DNA of 34,271 nucleotides from Methanocaldococcus sp. Its GTDB lineage: Archaea > AGJL01 > Methanococci > Methanococcales > Methanocaldococcaceae. The position numbers and the translations under genes are program-made. Position 1 is the stretch's first letter, and each line of letters begins with the position of its first letter. Where the stretch lies: NCBI GenBank assembly GCA_027068365.1, contig JAMOTQ010000014.1, positions 24,001 through 58,271 of the forward strand, in the 5' to 3' direction. The notes under the pieces are model-generated. The model made no database searches. It was not told the DNA's origin and was given only the letters and a program-made list of their open reading frames with translations. Of the stretch, positions 27,508 to 34,271 are shown piece by piece.

Positions 27508-28356
27508 ATGATAAAAGATTATAGAATATCAATAGCCATCCCAATAGCCCTCCTTATACTTTCAATTTTGTTAATTGGTTTTAAAGGGATTCCAAAAAGT
27601 ATAGATATAACTGGAGGGACTGAAATAACGATTAAGGTAGATAAGAATATTGATATAACTCCACTAAGAGAGGAACTTAAAGGACTTGCAGAGGTAAAAA
27701 AATTGGAATCAGCTAATGGGTATTATATAGTTATTAAATGTAAAAATGAAAATGTAGAGGTTGTAAAGCAGAAAATTAAGGAATTTTTCCATGTGGATAG
27801 CTTAGATAAGTTAAATTACTCTGAAAAAACAATTGGAGCTACTTTAAGTAAAAAATTCTTTGAAGAAGGATTTAAAGCTATTGGATTTGCATTTATCTTT
27901 ATGGCAATAGTTGTTTATCTATATTTTAGGAATCCAGTGCCAAGTGGGGCAATAATATTGTCTGCACTTTCAGACATCATTATGGCTTTGGGAGCTATGA
28001 GCTTGTTGGGAATTGAGCTATCCTCCGCAACAATAGCCGCGTTATTAATGGTTATTGGTTACAGCGTAGATTCAGACATCCTATTAACTACAAGGGTTTT
28101 AAAAAGATTAACGAAAAGTTTTGATGAGACAGTTAAAGAGGCAATGAAAACAGGTTTAACAATGACACTAACAACAATCACTGCAATGCTAATATTATTG
28201 ATTGTTGTAAAACTCTTCATTCCAATAGCGGATATATTGGCAAATATTGCAACCGTCTTAATATTGGCTTTAATTGCAGACATTTTAAACACTTGGCTAT
28301 TGAACGCTGGGATATTAAAATATTATATAACTGAATATAGGGCTAAGAAAATCTAA
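27508..28356 (+). CDS. secF: Protein-export membrane protein SecF
   Basis: The 282-residue protein has one N-terminal helix (8-25), an external P1 domain opening with GIPKSIDITGGTEITIKV (the conserved GG motif), and five further helices in the C-terminal half, with GYSVDSDILLTTRVLKR, the archaeal form of the SecF D4 motif. It works with SecD to pull proteins out of the SecYEG channel using the proton gradient. ATG follows GGTTGGAAGT. The usual partner secD is not adjacent: the next gene is convergent UPF0254, with 8 bp between stops. Confidence 0.95.
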   Translation: MIKDYRISIAIPIALLILSILLIGFKGIPKSIDITGGTEITIKVDKNIDITPLREELKGLAEVKKLESANGYYIVIKCKNENVEVVKQKIKEFFHVDSLDKLNYSEKTIGATLSKKFFEEGFKAIGFAFIFMAIVVYLYFRNPVPSGAIILSALSDIIMALGAMSLLGIELSSATIAALLMVIGYSVDSDILLTTRVLKRLTKSFDETVKEAMKTGLTMTLTTITAMLILLIVVKLFIPIADILANIATVLILALIADILNTWLLNAGILKYYITEYRAKKI

Positions 28357-28364
28357 TCCAATAT

Positions 28365-28868
28365 TTAAAAATACTCTTTTTTTAAAACCTCTAAAAACTT
28401 TTTTATTCCTTTCTCAATACCATTTTTTTGCCTCTCCTTAACATTTTCAAAAGTTATTAGATTGGCATAAACATCAGATGTAAATAAATAGCAGTTATTA
28501 TCTGTTAATATACAAATAGCCCCCCTCCCAATACCAGCAGTAGAACCAATAGCTATATTGGCATTTAATTTTTTCTTTAACCCCTCTGCCATCAACTTAG
28601 CAACCTCTAAGTCCTTCTCTTCACTATATGCCTTTGCATATTTGTAATTAAAATCTGGCTCTGGAAGCTTTATATCTAAGAGTTTTTCAGCCCCTGCAAT
28701 TGAAGGAACAAACATTGCAGTTATAACTTTAACATTTCTCATTAGCTTTAAATCCTCCTCACTAAATAAATATTTAAATTCAAAATCTTCATAACCAGCA
28801 GCTGCTTTATGTAATGTTAATCCAATATTTGCATGCGTAAAACATTCAGCAGTTGCAACAGTTATCAT
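28365..28868 (-). CDS. UPF0254 family protein
   Basis: This 167-residue conserved archaeal protein starts MITVATAECFTHANIGLTLHKAAAGYEDF and contains NIAIGSTAGIGRGAICILTD, both family signatures. No enzyme motif is recognisable, and its role is unknown; the GSTAGIGRGA loop recalls a phosphate or nucleotide binding site, but I cannot support that. GGTGAT lies 5 nt before the ATG at 28868. A GTG start three codons earlier lies in that site. The divergent methyltransferase gene starts only 18 bp away. Confidence 0.85.
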   Translation of the reverse strand: MITVATAECFTHANIGLTLHKAAAGYEDFEFKYLFSEEDLKLMRNVKVITAMFVPSIAGAEKLLDIKLPEPDFNYKYAKAYSEEKDLEVAKLMAEGLKKKLNANIAIGSTAGIGRGAICILTDNNCYLFTSDVYANLITFENVKERQKNGIEKGIKKFLEVLKKEYF

Positions 28869-28873
28869 TTTTA

Positions 28874-28882
28874 TCACCGTGA
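28874..28882. promoter_or_regulatory. Shared palindromic ribosome-site element between divergent UPF0254 and methyltransferase genes
   Basis: TCACCGTGA (TCAC-C-GTGA) holds the GGTGAT site for the minus gene and the GTGAG site for the plus gene. There are only 18 bp between the two start codons, so both promoters must lie inside the opposing coding regions or be absent of leaders. Confidence 0.65.
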
Positions 28883-28886
28883 GAAA

Positions 28887-29588
28887 ATGGGCATTAAAGA
28901 GTATTATGACAAATTAGCTAAGAGTTATGATAAATTGTATAAAAACAAGTATATGAGAGTTGTGGAGAGGGAAATTATAAAGAGAGAGGTTAAAGACGAT
29001 GACTTTATCTTAGATATTGGTTGTGGAACTGGGGAGCAGTTAAAAATTTTAAATGAAGCAGTTGGTTTAGATATATCAATAGAAATGGCTAAAATAGCAA
29101 ATAAAAAAACAAATAAACCAGTTGTTGTTGCTAATGCTGAGTTCCTCCCATTTAAAAATAAGAGTTTTGATAAGGCAATATCTTTCTTTGGAGCTTTAAA
29201 TCATTGTAATTTAAAGAGAGCTTTAAGAGAGGTTAATAGGGTTTTAAAGGATGATGGAGTTTTTATATTTACAGTGGCAAACATCTATGATATAAAATGG
29301 ATTTTAAAGAATATTTTAAGAGGGAATTTTAAAAAAGTAAGAAGTGCCATGAAAAAAAGAAAAGGGACAATAACAAAAGTAATTGATGGAGAAAAAATAA
29401 AAGTCAAAACAAGATTCTATGATTTTAAAGAAGTTGAAAATACCTTAAAAAAGGAGGGTTTTGAGATAGTTTATACTTTTGGAGCAAATATAACAAATTC
29501 ACCATTAGATAAATTTATTTACAAAACTTTTTTAAAAAATTTTGCTTCGTACATTGGATTTGTTGCTAAGAAATCAAAAAATAAATAA
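28887..29588 (+). CDS. Class I SAM-dependent methyltransferase
   Basis: The 233-residue protein starts MGIKEYYDKLAKSYDKLYK, the lead-in helix typical of UbiE/Coq5-type methyltransferases. Motif I is ILDIGCGTGEQLKIL (about residues 44-58), followed by VGLDISIEMA and an acidic motif III; ALREVNRVLKDDGVFIFTVAN is the post-III strand. The substrate is not readable from the sequence; the class covers small molecules, quinones and lipids. ATG at 28887 follows GTGAG. The longer frame to 28833 lies antisense to UPF0254 and is rejected. The gene is convergent with GGGP synthase, 5 bp apart. Confidence 0.88.
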   Translation: MGIKEYYDKLAKSYDKLYKNKYMRVVEREIIKREVKDDDFILDIGCGTGEQLKILNEAVGLDISIEMAKIANKKTNKPVVVANAEFLPFKNKSFDKAISFFGALNHCNLKRALREVNRVLKDDGVFIFTVANIYDIKWILKNILRGNFKKVRSAMKKRKGTITKVIDGEKIKVKTRFYDFKEVENTLKKEGFEIVYTFGANITNSPLDKFIYKTFLKNFASYIGFVAKKSKNK

Positions 29589-29593
29589 ATTTT

Positions 29594-30352
29594 TTATTTT
29601 TTCAATTTTTCCCTTCCAGCTTTTTTAATTGCATCATACATTAACTCAACTGCCTTAGGATTCTCTTCCAACAAATTACCAGTAACTATGGCATCAGCCC
29701 CAGCTAAAACTTTTTCATAAGCAATTTCTGGCTTTCTAATTCCCCCACCGACAATTATATTAATTCCAGAAAGCTTTTTTGATAAACTTATAGTTTCGTT
29801 ATTTACTGGGTAAGATGCCCCACTACCTGCCTCTAAATAAGCCCACCTCATCCCAAAAAACTTTGCAGACAAACAATACATTGCAGTTATTTTTGGTTTA
29901 TTTTGAGGAATCTCCCTTATCTCTCCAACATAACCAACGGCTGTTTTCTTAGCTGGCTCTATACAAAGATAAGCCATAGGAATTGGCTCTAAATTATATT
30001 TTAAGATTGTTATAGCTCCCAACGTTGGGGCTGTTACTACCCAATAAGTATTGGATGAGTTCATCAAGCTCATATAAAATACGGCATCTGCATATTTTGA
30101 AAGCCCATCAACATTTCCTGGAAATAAAATTATTGGTAATTTGGTTATCTTTTTTATCTTTTTAATTGCTTCATCTAAATTAACTACTCCTATACTTCCT
30201 CCAACCATTATGGCATCTGCATAATCTTTAACGTTTTCAGCTATCTTCTCTATATTCTCCTCCTCTGGGTCTAATAGGGTTAGATAAACAGCTCCTTCCT
30301 CTTCAATGATTTGATTTAATTTTCTTTCAACTTTTCCTATTTTTATCTCCAT
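29594..30352 (-). CDS. Geranylgeranylglyceryl phosphate synthase
   Basis: This TIM-barrel enzyme makes the first ether bond of archaeal membrane lipids from glycerol-1-phosphate and geranylgeranyl diphosphate. The 252-residue protein has YLTLLDPEEEN near the start, VGGSIGV, LFPGNVDGLS, an aromatic region AKFFGMRWAYLEAGSGASYPV and IIVGGGIRKPEIAYEKVLAGADAIVTGNLLEENP, whose two glycine-rich ends form the phosphate-binding site. The ATG at 30352 follows GGTGAA. Its neighbour, dehydroquinate synthase II, reads the same strand 96 bp upstream. Confidence 0.95.
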   Translation of the reverse strand: MEIKIGKVERKLNQIIEEEGAVYLTLLDPEEENIEKIAENVKDYADAIMVGGSIGVVNLDEAIKKIKKITKLPIILFPGNVDGLSKYADAVFYMSLMNSSNTYWVVTAPTLGAITILKYNLEPIPMAYLCIEPAKKTAVGYVGEIREIPQNKPKITAMYCLSAKFFGMRWAYLEAGSGASYPVNNETISLSKKLSGINIIVGGGIRKPEIAYEKVLAGADAIVTGNLLEENPKAVELMYDAIKKAGREKLKK

Positions 30353-30448
30353 ACTTTCACCGTAATAGAAGCTAAAAAATATGAAAATAAATAAAATAAA
30401 AAAGAATAAAGTTGCCCCAATATTTTATTAGTTAAGGATTTAAAATAG

Positions 30449-31534
30449 TCATTTTTCAATAATGGTCTCTTTTATTGCCATTCCAAAATGTCTCGCATAC
30501 TCCTCTGGCTTTATTAAAACCTTATCCCCCGGCTTTAAATCAACAACAGAAATTGGTTCTCCTTTTTCATTAACCAACCTTATTGTCTCAGCATTCTGTA
30601 AGATAGTTCTAATGGTATCTCCCTTATACTCTGCCTCAATTAAAATTAATGGTCTTTTTTCAATCTTTACTCTGCCAACAATTGCCTCCCTCGCATTTCC
30701 ATCCTTATCAACGATTAAAACCTTATCCCCTGCCTTTAACTCACTTAAATATTTTGTTTTATTTCCTGGGCATAAAATATAAGCATGAACAGGTCCTGCA
30801 TTAACTCTGAATGGTCTTGTAGCTACATAAGGGTTTTCAACCGTCTCAGAATGAACTAAAAATAAAGCCCTTGAATAAGAGCCAATTAACATCCCCTCTC
30901 CTATATTCATTAGTGAACAGGTATCTATACAAACCCTATCTCCACTACCAACTGGTTCAACCTTTGTTATTGTTGCCACATCTAAGGCAACTTTTTCCTT
31001 GTTCATCTCTTCAATCAATTTTGATAACTCCTTTATATCTTCCAAGTTTTTTGGAGTTAAGAGAACTCCATCAGTTCCTTTCTCTAAAATCTCATAGGCA
31101 ACCTTTGCCTCATCAACTGAATCAACACTTGCTATAATCTTCACATCTCTATGGAATAAATCAGCTATTAAGTTTTCCAATGGAATGATTGTCCAGTCCC
31201 TCCCCTCTAAGATGATGTTATCAACAAAACCAAACCTTGCAACCTCTGAGGCAAATTCTTCATCCTCCTTTGATTCTATTGGTATATAGACAGCTGTCTC
31301 TTTCCCCAAGTTTTTTGCTTCCTTTAAAAACTCTATGTTATCATCTTTATTTACTAAAACAATATCTGCATCTAAGCTGTGTGATGCAACCTTGATATTA
31401 CCAAGTTCTTTAATTTTTTCAATATCTTCTGGCTCAGCAACAACCACGGGAATTGATGATTCCAAAGCCATTTTTACAATCTCTTTTTTATCTTCCCAAT
31501 TGTCTCCAATAACCTTAACCCATCCAAATTTCAT
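30449..31534 (-). CDS. 3-dehydroquinate synthase, type II (AroB')
   Basis: In methanogens this NAD-dependent enzyme replaces the usual AroB: it oxidatively deaminates and cyclises 2-amino-3,7-dideoxy-hept-6-ulosonate to 3-dehydroquinate for aromatic amino acid synthesis. The 361-residue protein begins MKFGWVKVIGDNWEDKK, contains TITKVEPVGSGDRVCIDTCSLMNIGEGMLIGS and ATRPFRVNAGPVHAYILCPGNKTKYLSEL, both signatures of this family. GGTGAAA lies before the ATG. The first-step enzyme (aldolase-type) is not in this window. Confidence 0.95.
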   Translation of the reverse strand: MKFGWVKVIGDNWEDKKEIVKMALESSIPVVVAEPEDIEKIKELGNIKVASHSLDADIVLVNKDDNIEFLKEAKNLGKETAVYIPIESKEDEEFASEVARFGFVDNIILEGRDWTIIPLENLIADLFHRDVKIIASVDSVDEAKVAYEILEKGTDGVLLTPKNLEDIKELSKLIEEMNKEKVALDVATITKVEPVGSGDRVCIDTCSLMNIGEGMLIGSYSRALFLVHSETVENPYVATRPFRVNAGPVHAYILCPGNKTKYLSELKAGDKVLIVDKDGNAREAIVGRVKIEKRPLILIEAEYKGDTIRTILQNAETIRLVNEKGEPISVVDLKPGDKVLIKPEEYARHFGMAIKETIIEK

Positions 31535-31635
31535 AGTTTCACCTTTAAGCTATTATAATTTACTTACTTCTATACTCATTTTCTAATTTAATAATTTTTC
31601 TTTTTTATATTATCCATATTCTAAAAATAGGAAGG

Positions 31636-31701
31636 TTTATATACTATTAGTGATATAAACATCATAATTTATGATATAATTATAACAATATAATTATAAC
31701 A
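31636..31701 (+). promoter_or_regulatory. Promoter with palindrome and tandem repeat before the small hypothetical gene
   Basis: TTTATATAC (31636-31644) is a good TATA box. At the predicted transcription start lies a perfect palindrome ATCATAA-T-TTATGAT (31661-31675), followed by two exact tandem copies of ATATAATTATAACA (31674-31687, 31688-31701) in the leader. A repressor bound there would block initiation; the regulator is unknown. Confidence 0.65.
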
Positions 31702-31720
31702 TATAAGTGGAGGGAAGAAT

Positions 31721-32179
31721 ATGGAAGTTATAGAAAAGTTATCTGAACTTTCTGGAATTGATAAAAAGGCATTAAGAAGGATATTGATTATATTAGAGTT
31801 CTCCCTAAGAAAAAAGGACGGTTCTCCAACAAGTTTTGCTGAAAAGTTTAATATAAAATCATTTGGTGATTTATACAACTATATAAGAGATGTAAAGAAT
31901 AATTTAAAAAGAGACCATGAAATTGAAGGATTTAATGGATTGACTGAGATGTGGAAAAGTGTTGCTCCAAGAGCACAGTATTGGATTATGGAAACATTTG
32001 GGGAAGAAAATCCAAGAGATGCATTATTTTTTGCAAGTGTATTTACAATGAGAACATTTGGAATAATGTTAGACAACTTATTACTATTAAAAAAGATAAT
32101 TAAGACATTAGATGAATACCAAAAAGAAGTTACAGAATATGTTTCAGCCCAGAAATTTGGAGCTGAGGATTTGGAATAA
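31721..32179 (+). CDS. Conserved hypothetical alpha-helical protein
   Basis: This 152-residue protein has no recognisable domain. It is highly charged, without membrane segments or signal peptide, and predicted mostly helical. Its start MEVIEKLSELSGIDKKALRRILIILEF resembles a helix-turn-helix or DNA-repair helix bundle but lacks a clear motif; MWKSVAPRAQYWIMETFGEENPRDALFFASVF is the most conserved-looking part. GGAGGG precedes the ATG. The elaborate operator in front suggests that it is strongly regulated. It is convergent with hxlB, 2 bp between stops. Confidence 0.8.
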   Translation: MEVIEKLSELSGIDKKALRRILIILEFSLRKKDGSPTSFAEKFNIKSFGDLYNYIRDVKNNLKRDHEIEGFNGLTEMWKSVAPRAQYWIMETFGEENPRDALFFASVFTMRTFGIMLDNLLLLKKIIKTLDEYQKEVTEYVSAQKFGAEDLE

Positions 32180-32181
32180 AA

Positions 32182-32724
32182 TTAAAGTAAATTACAATGC
32201 CTTTTTATTATTTCACTCTCATCTAAATTCAACCTTTTCATAATCTCGGCTATGACCAAATCTAAGAATATTAAGGCAGTTTCTTCAAAAGTAGTCCCCA
32301 TTGGCAGATATTTTGACTTTTTAACTTCCAATGGAATTGTTAAGTCAGCAAACTCCACTACATTCCCACATTCGCATACAATTGCAACAATATTATTGTT
32401 TATCTTCTTTGCCTTTTTAGCTACTGTTAAAACACTCTCTGTTTTTCCACTCCCAGATATTAAAATTAATAAATCATCTTTTTCATAGGAAGGGGTTGAG
32501 GTCTCTCCAACAAAATAGGATTTAAATCCAAGATGCATTAATCTCATGGCAAAACATCTTCCGATGTATCCACTTCTTCCAACTCCAAAGACAAATATTT
32601 TTTTAGCTTTTATGATTCTATCAACTAAATAATTTAGTTTATTTCTCCATTCATCATCAGTGTTGAATTTTTTTAACAATAATACATTTTGAATTATTAT
32701 GTTAAGTTCATCCAATTTCGACAC
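32182..32724 (-). CDS. hxlB: 6-phospho-3-hexuloisomerase
   Basis: This SIS-domain isomerase interconverts hexulose-6-phosphate and fructose-6-phosphate; in archaea the reversed ribulose monophosphate route supplies ribose-5-phosphate, replacing the pentose phosphate pathway. The 180-residue protein has FVFGVGRSGYIGRCFAMRLMHLGF and LLILISGSGKTESV (sugar-phosphate binding), and EETALIFLDLVIAEIM at the end. The start is GTG 32724 as in the M. jannaschii homologue I remember; a TTG four codons later would have better spacing from AGGTG. The partner synthase gene is elsewhere. The ribosome site lies within a 16-bp inverted repeat. Confidence 0.95.
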   Translation of the reverse strand: MSKLDELNIIIQNVLLLKKFNTDDEWRNKLNYLVDRIIKAKKIFVFGVGRSGYIGRCFAMRLMHLGFKSYFVGETSTPSYEKDDLLILISGSGKTESVLTVAKKAKKINNNIVAIVCECGNVVEFADLTIPLEVKKSKYLPMGTTFEETALIFLDLVIAEIMKRLNLDESEIIKRHCNLL

Positions 32725-32732
32725 CTATCGAA
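32717..32732 (-). promoter_or_regulatory. Inverted repeat covering the hxlB ribosome site and start
   Basis: TTCGA-TAGGTG-TCGAA on the minus strand: 5-bp arms with AGGTG and the GTG start in the 6-base loop. It could hide or present the ribosome site, or bind a protein. Confidence 0.5.
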
Positions 32733-32811
32733 GTTATCTCCACAAATGTATCCAAATCTACAAATTAATTATTGAAAAATAAAACAAAAATTTTTTTATT
32801 TTAGCAAAAAA

Positions 32812-32922
32812 TGGTGGGGGTGCTGGGATTTGAACCCAGGTCCAGGGATTTCTCCTGCCGTGGTCCAGTGCCCTATAGGCAACTGGAGTCCCCGATGATA
32901 GACCTGGCTACACCACACCCCC
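32812..32922 (-). tRNA. tRNA-Trp (CCA anticodon) with a 33-nt intron after position 37
   Basis: The acceptor stem GGGGGTG (32922-32916) pairs with CACCCCC (32822-32816), followed by discriminator A and an encoded CCA (32814-32812). The T arm CCTGG-GTTCAAA-TCCCAGG-like segment is intact. The anticodon arm reads GGGGA-CT-CCA-G, interrupted by an intron at 32882-32850, then A-TCCCT. The exon-intron junctions form a strict bulge-helix-bulge: CTCC pairs with GGAG, with three-base bulges AGT and AAA and an inner helix TGCC/GGCA, so cleavage by the archaeal splicing endonuclease is expected within both bulges. At 33 nt the intron is short. Confidence 0.97.
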
Positions 32923-32956
32923 GCATCAATGTAGAAATTAGCATTAGAATGATAAA

Positions 32957-32966
32957 ATTTATATAC
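32957..32966 (-). promoter_or_regulatory. TATA box for tRNA-Trp
   Basis: GTATATAAAT on the minus strand lies about 35-44 bp before the mature tRNA 5' end, giving a short leader to be removed by RNase P. Confidence 0.6.
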
Positions 32967-33012
32967 AAATTGTGAAAGTCCTACAACGACACATATAAAA
33001 AGTAAAAAGGGA

Positions 33013-33021
33013 TATATAAAT
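33013..33021 (+). promoter_or_regulatory. TATA box for sucD
   Basis: TATATAAAT lies so that transcription would start near 33037-33045, after the upstream ATG at 33037 or on it, which supports translation from the ATG at 33055. Confidence 0.6.
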
Positions 33022-33054
33022 CTTACGGTTTAATACATGGTGTTGAGGGATAAA

Positions 33055-33921
33055 ATGATACTGTTGGATGAGAATACAAGGGCGATAGTTCAAGGAATTA
33101 CTGGAAGACAGGGAAGTTTTCACACAAAGAAAATGTTAGAATGTGGAACTAAAATTGTTGGAGGAGTTACACCAGGAAAAGGAGGGCAAGAAGTTTATGG
33201 AGTCCCTGTTTTTGATACAGTTAAAGAGGCAGTTAAAGAAACAGATGCCAACGCATCGGTAATTTTTGTTCCAGCCCCATTTGCCAAAGATGCAGTTTTT
33301 GAGGCAATAGATGCTGGAATTGATTTAATAGTTGTTATTACTGAACACATCCCAGTCCATGATACTATGGAATTTGTAAATTACGCTGAAGATGTTGGAG
33401 TTAAAATTATAGGACCAAATACACCCGGAATTGCCTCACCAAAAGTTGGTAAATTGGGGATTATACCAATGGAAGTTTTACAAGAAGGAAGTGTAGGGAT
33501 GGTTTCAAGAAGTGGAACACTCACTTATGAGATAGCTCACCAAATAAAAAAGGCGGGTTTTGGGGTTTCAACCTGTGTGGGAATTGGGGGAGACCCAATA
33601 GTTGGATTAAGGTATAAAGAGGTTTTAGATTTATTTGAGAAGGATGATGAGACAGAAGCAATTGTTATGATTGGAGAGATTGGCGGGGGAGCTGAAGAAG
33701 AAGCAAGTAAATTTATAAAAAAGATGAAAAAGCCAGTTATTGGTTATATAGCTGGGCAGTCAGCCCCAGAAGGTAAAAGAATGGGGCATGCAGGAGCCAT
33801 AGTTGAAAAAGGAAAGGGAACTGCTGAAAGTAAGATGAGAGCTTTGGAAGAGGCAGGAGCTTATATAGCTAAAAATATCTCCGATATTCCGAAGTTGTTG
33901 GCAGAGATTTTAAGTAATTGA
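33055..33921 (+). CDS. sucD: Succinyl-CoA ligase (ADP-forming) subunit alpha
   Basis: The 288-residue CoA-binding subunit has the N-terminal [22 protein letters not shown] Rossmann loop, [21 protein letters not shown] and the active-site loop [14 protein letters not shown] with its phosphorylated histidine. In methanogens it works in the incomplete reductive branch of the TCA cycle. I chose the ATG at 33055 ([13 protein letters not shown]): GAGGGA lies 6 nt before it, and the TATA box at 33013 gives too short a transcript for the ATG at 33037. The beta subunit gene is elsewhere. A T-rich repeat follows the stop. Confidence 0.95.
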   Translation: MILLDENTRAIVQGITGRQGSFHTKKMLECGTKIVGGVTPGKGGQEVYGVPVFDTVKEAVKETDANASVIFVPAPFAKDAVFEAIDAGIDLIVVITEHIPVHDTMEFVNYAEDVGVKIIGPNTPGIASPKVGKLGIIPMEVLQEGSVGMVSRSGTLTYEIAHQIKKAGFGVSTCVGIGGDPIVGLRYKEVLDLFEKDDETEAIVMIGEIGGGAEEEASKFIKKMKKPVIGYIAGQSAPEGKRMGHAGAIVEKGKGTAESKMRALEEAGAYIAKNISDIPKLLAEILSN

Positions 33922-33958
33922 TTGACCTATTAAAGAAATTAAATAAAAAACTTTATAT

Positions 33959-33988
33959 TTTATATTATATTTTATATTATATTTTTTT
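33959..33988 (+). terminator. T-rich tandem repeat ending the sucD transcript
   Basis: TTTATATTATAT occurs twice in tandem (33959-33970, 33971-33982) and leads into a run of T at 33982-33988, a typical archaeal termination signal. The repeat also holds TATA-like sequence that could serve the next gene. Confidence 0.5.
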
Positions 33989-34024
33989 AAGTTAAGTGTA
34001 ACTTTTCCACATAAGAGGGATATT

Positions 34025-34271
34025 ATGACTAAAAGGATTTTGTTTAAATTGTTCGTTGAAGAAAAAAATGTAGGTAAAGCAATAAATATAATGACCTTAG
34101 CTGGGATTACTGGATTTTTCTTGCATAAATATAGAGGGCTATCCCCAGACAAATTTAAAAATTTAAGTAGTGAGGAGTTAGAAGATATTGAAAAAGTTTA
34201 TAATATTATAGAAAAGGAATCTGATAGGGCAGTTATCATTGGGACAGTAGTTAAAGAGGAAAAAGCTAAAA
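34025..34271 (+). CDS. Unrecognised gene, 5' part (cut by window end)
   Basis: The frame is open from ATG 34025 to the window end (82 codons), beginning MTKRILFKLFVEEKNVGKAIN and continuing IMTLAGITGFFLHKYRGLSPDKFKNLSSEELEDIEKVYNIIEKESDRAVIIGTVVKEEKAK. GAGGGAT lies before the ATG. It reads like a small soluble alpha/beta protein; I do not recognise the family. A reverse-strand frame in the same place has no ribosome site. Confidence 0.75.
   Translation, partial: MTKRILFKLFVEEKNVGKAINIMTLAGITGFFLHKYRGLSPDKFKNLSSEELEDIEKVYNIIEKESDRAVIIGTVVKEEKAK

Noticed and set aside
33910-34152. 80-codon reverse frame at the window end
   Set aside because: Overlaps the plus-strand gene starting at 34025, which has a ribosome site, and includes the AT repeat.

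Overview
The window is AT-rich archaeal chromosome from a hyperthermophilic methanogen, almost certainly a Methanocaldococcus close to but not identical with M. jannaschii. The evidence is methanogen coenzyme F420 synthesis (CofD), a two-protein homocysteine system, homoaconitase small subunit, type II dehydroquinate synthase, a 67-residue archaeal histone, an intron-containing tRNA-Trp, eIF2-gamma, GGGP synthase and a 30-nt CRISPR repeat. Ribosome binding sites of the GGTGAT/GAGG type are easy to see; I used them to move about a dozen starts downstream of the longest open frame.

Layout. 1-2524 (+): the 3' end of SRP54, then a two-gene operon for sulfur transfer to aspartate semialdehyde. 2525-4292: a leader and a 19-repeat CRISPR array with no cas genes, closed by a perfect hairpin. 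4293-5456 (-) is a Na+/H+ antiporter and 5541-6314 (+) is diphthine synthase. 6323-8394 (-) holds branched-polyamine synthase, a QueD-type synthase and the homoaconitase small subunit. 8528-13400 (-) is a complete branched-chain amino acid type ABC transporter (two permeases, two ATPases, lipoprotein). 13578-16282 (+): NDP kinase and PurL. 16307-22481 (-): MetRS, a NurA-domain protein, eIF2-gamma, ribosomal protein S6e, a small zinc/membrane protein and UMP kinase. 22640-27421 (-): histone, a THUMP/FtsJ-type protein, CofD, a MurG-like glycosyltransferase and a membrane-anchored winged-helix regulator. 27508-34271, mixed strands: SecF, UPF0254, a methyltransferase, GGGP synthase, dehydroquinate synthase II, a small hypothetical protein, hexulose phosphate isomerase, tRNA-Trp, succinyl-CoA ligase alpha and the start of an unrecognised gene.

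Most protein genes are ordinary housekeeping. The most unusual material is non-coding: (a) an ~86-bp GC-rich two-hairpin element just behind eIF2-gamma, flanked by a 26-bp direct repeat that copies the 3' end of the eIF2-gamma gene, like a small integrated element with its att duplication; (b) a ~130-bp GC-rich structured region between the small zinc protein gene and S6e, with mutually exclusive pairings, possibly an ncRNA or S6e leader; (c) the CRISPR array with two internal unit duplications, a hairpin-containing last spacer and a probable synteny breakpoint; (d) a lipoprotein gene whose signal peptide requires a non-canonical ATT start; (e) symmetric operator-like sites before the histone gene, the small hypothetical gene and hxlB.
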